A stretch of 64,000 bases of DNA from contig JAQWJZ010000030.1 in NCBI GenBank assembly GCA_029248105.1, positions 124,001 to 188,000 on the forward strand, written 5' to 3'. A program made the translations under genes and the position numbers. Under the pieces are notes generated by a model, which did not search any database, was not told the origin of the DNA, and saw nothing but the letters and a program-made list of their open reading frames with translations. Within the stretch, counting starts at the first letter, position 1. Every line of letters begins with the position of its first letter. The DNA comes from Flavobacteriales bacterium. GTDB lineage: Bacteria; Bacteroidota; Bacteroidia; Flavobacteriales; UBA7312. This document shows, in pieces, positions 63,126 through 64,000 of the stretch.

Positions 63126-63899
63126 ATGGATTTCTTAGAATTTAACATACTCGATATCTTAGACATATTATTGGTAGCTTTTCTGCTATTTCAATTGTAC
63201 AAATTGATTAAAGGAACTGTTGCTATTCGAATTTTTATGGGTATTGCAGCTATATACCTTCTGTGGAAACTCGTTGAGGCTCTACAAATGGATCTTTTAA
63301 GTGAAATTCTAGGGCAGTTTATTGGCGTTGGGGTATTAGCTGTTATCATTGTGTTTCAACAAGAACTCAGACGTTTTTTACTGATGATAGGTAACACTAA
63401 ATTTTTCTCTAAAGATGGGGTTTTAAAATTCAACTGGATAAACGATGAAACAGCTGCAGAAGTTCAAATTTCTGCTATCGTTAAGGCTTGTGATGAAATG
63501 GCCAAAACAAAAACAGGTGCTATTATCGTTATAACTAGAGAAAATGGATTACCTAACTATATTGAAACTGGCGAGTTAATTAACGCTAAAACGTCTAACA
63601 TCTTCTTACAAAGTATTTTTTTTAAAAATAGTCCATTGCACGATGGAGCGGTCATCATCACTGGCGATACTATAAAAGCAGCACGTTGCGTTCTTCCAAC
63701 AATAGAAAATGATAGCTTCCCTTCTAATTTAGGTATGCGACATAGAGCTGCGGCAGGTATCACAGAAAATACGGACTCAATAGCAATTATTGTTTCTGAA
63801 GAAAAAGGTAAAATATCTGTAGCCCTAAAAGGAGTGCTAGAAATTAGCTTATCTGCTGACCAACTTAAAGAATTCCTCCAAAAAGAATTACACCAATAA
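63126..63899 (+). CDS. cdaA: Diadenylate cyclase CdaA
   Basis: 257 residues. Three N-terminal membrane helices (about 10-85), then a DAC domain that makes cyclic di-AMP from two ATP: DGA at residues 173-175 (LHDGAVIITGDTIKAARCVL) and RHR at 205-207 (LGMRHRAAAGITENTD). It is the housekeeping membrane cyclase. In firmicutes cdaA is followed by cdaR; here the next gene on the plus strand is absent, and a permease gene converges 3 nt later. Confidence 0.94.
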   Translation: MDFLEFNILDILDILLVAFLLFQLYKLIKGTVAIRIFMGIAAIYLLWKLVEALQMDLLSEILGQFIGVGVLAVIIVFQQELRRFLLMIGNTKFFSKDGVLKFNWINDETAAEVQISAIVKACDEMAKTKTGAIIVITRENGLPNYIETGELINAKTSNIFLQSIFFKNSPLHDGAVIITGDTIKAARCVLPTIENDSFPSNLGMRHRAAAGITENTDSIAIIVSEEKGKISVALKGVLEISLSADQLKEFLQKELHQ

Positions 63900-63902
63900 G
63901 GT

Positions 63903-64000
63903 TTAACTCTTTAATCTAGGGTCAAGAGCATCTCTAAGCCCCTCACCTATCAGATTATAGATTGTTATCGTTAGGAAAATAGCGAAACCTGGAAACATTA
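63903..64000 (-). CDS. Peptide ABC transporter permease DppC-like, C-terminal fragment
   Basis: Only the last 32 codons are in the window. They read [20 protein letters not shown], then [11 protein letters not shown], the conserved end of DppC/OppC permeases. The rest lies beyond the right edge. It lies 3 nt from the cdaA stop on the opposite strand. Confidence 0.85.
   Translation of the reverse strand, partial: MFPGFAIFLTITIYNLIGEGLRDALDPRLKS

Noticed and set aside
1-64000. CRISPR array, prophage or insertion sequence
   Set aside because: No regular short direct repeats, no transposase or phage structural proteins and no terminal repeats were seen; the only long exact repeat noticed is the 35-bp pair.

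Overview
The window is AT-rich chromosomal DNA of a bacterium of the phylum Bacteroidota, most likely a Flavobacteriales relative. The evidence is gliding genes gldF and gldG, secreted proteins with C-terminal type IX secretion (T9SS) sorting domains, Bacteroidota-style promoters (TAnnTTTG -7 boxes), and family signatures such as a BT_3928-type DoxX protein, MtaB, a B-type L31 and the mutL-rhomboid-rhomboid-EEP order. I see no phage, transposase, rRNA or CRISPR. One tRNA (Arg, ACG) is present.

Layout. 0-8.4 kb: end of pckA, rpmE2, a beta-helix lipoprotein, a LuxC-type acyl-CoA reductase divergent from a ferredoxin, serC-serA, a DUF1015 protein and a YggS-type PLP protein. 8.4-11.7 kb: a MarR repressor divergent from a pirin over a palindromic operator, then purC and a PhoH ATPase. 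11.8-17.6 kb: a SAM hydrolase-like protein, gldF-gldG-DUF4340 and dnaN. 17.6-27.3 kb: a beta-barrel protein, a frameshifted zinc phospholipase/S1-P1 nuclease, comB, gcvT, a Na+/H+ antiporter split by an in-frame stop, a cobalamin riboswitch driving a secreted beta-propeller protein, a collapsed T9SS pseudogene, an HMG-CoA-lyase-like gene, pyrD and an XRE regulator. 27.6-33.9 kb: mutL operon and a peptide-binding lipoprotein. 34.2-45.6 kb: mtaB, lgt, a patatin, two paralogous outer-membrane proteins, a sodium symporter, recR, a glycosyltransferase, an E2 acyltransferase, an exonuclease and small genes. 45.6-52.8 kb: a T9SS subtilisin, mnmA, a YwqK-type protein, a beta-barrel protein, a dimethylformamidase-like lipoprotein beside a 35-bp direct repeat, a methyltransferase, a small lipoprotein and tRNA-Arg. 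52.8-64 kb: plsY, a 1478-residue secreted protein of unknown function, prmA, tpiA, a DppB permease, BT_3928, DUF1599, then folP-cdaA and the end of a DppC permease.

Most genes are housekeeping. The points most worth a second look are the B12-riboswitch-controlled, apparently T9SS-exported beta-propeller (a possible BtuG-like vitamin B12 capture protein without a neighbouring BtuB), the recurrence of -7 promoter boxes only 2-7 nt upstream of start codons (candidate leaderless mRNAs), three broken genes within 6.5 kb (18.5-25.1 kb), and the direct-repeat-flanked dimethylformamidase-like gene. All function calls come from reading motifs by eye; no database search was run.
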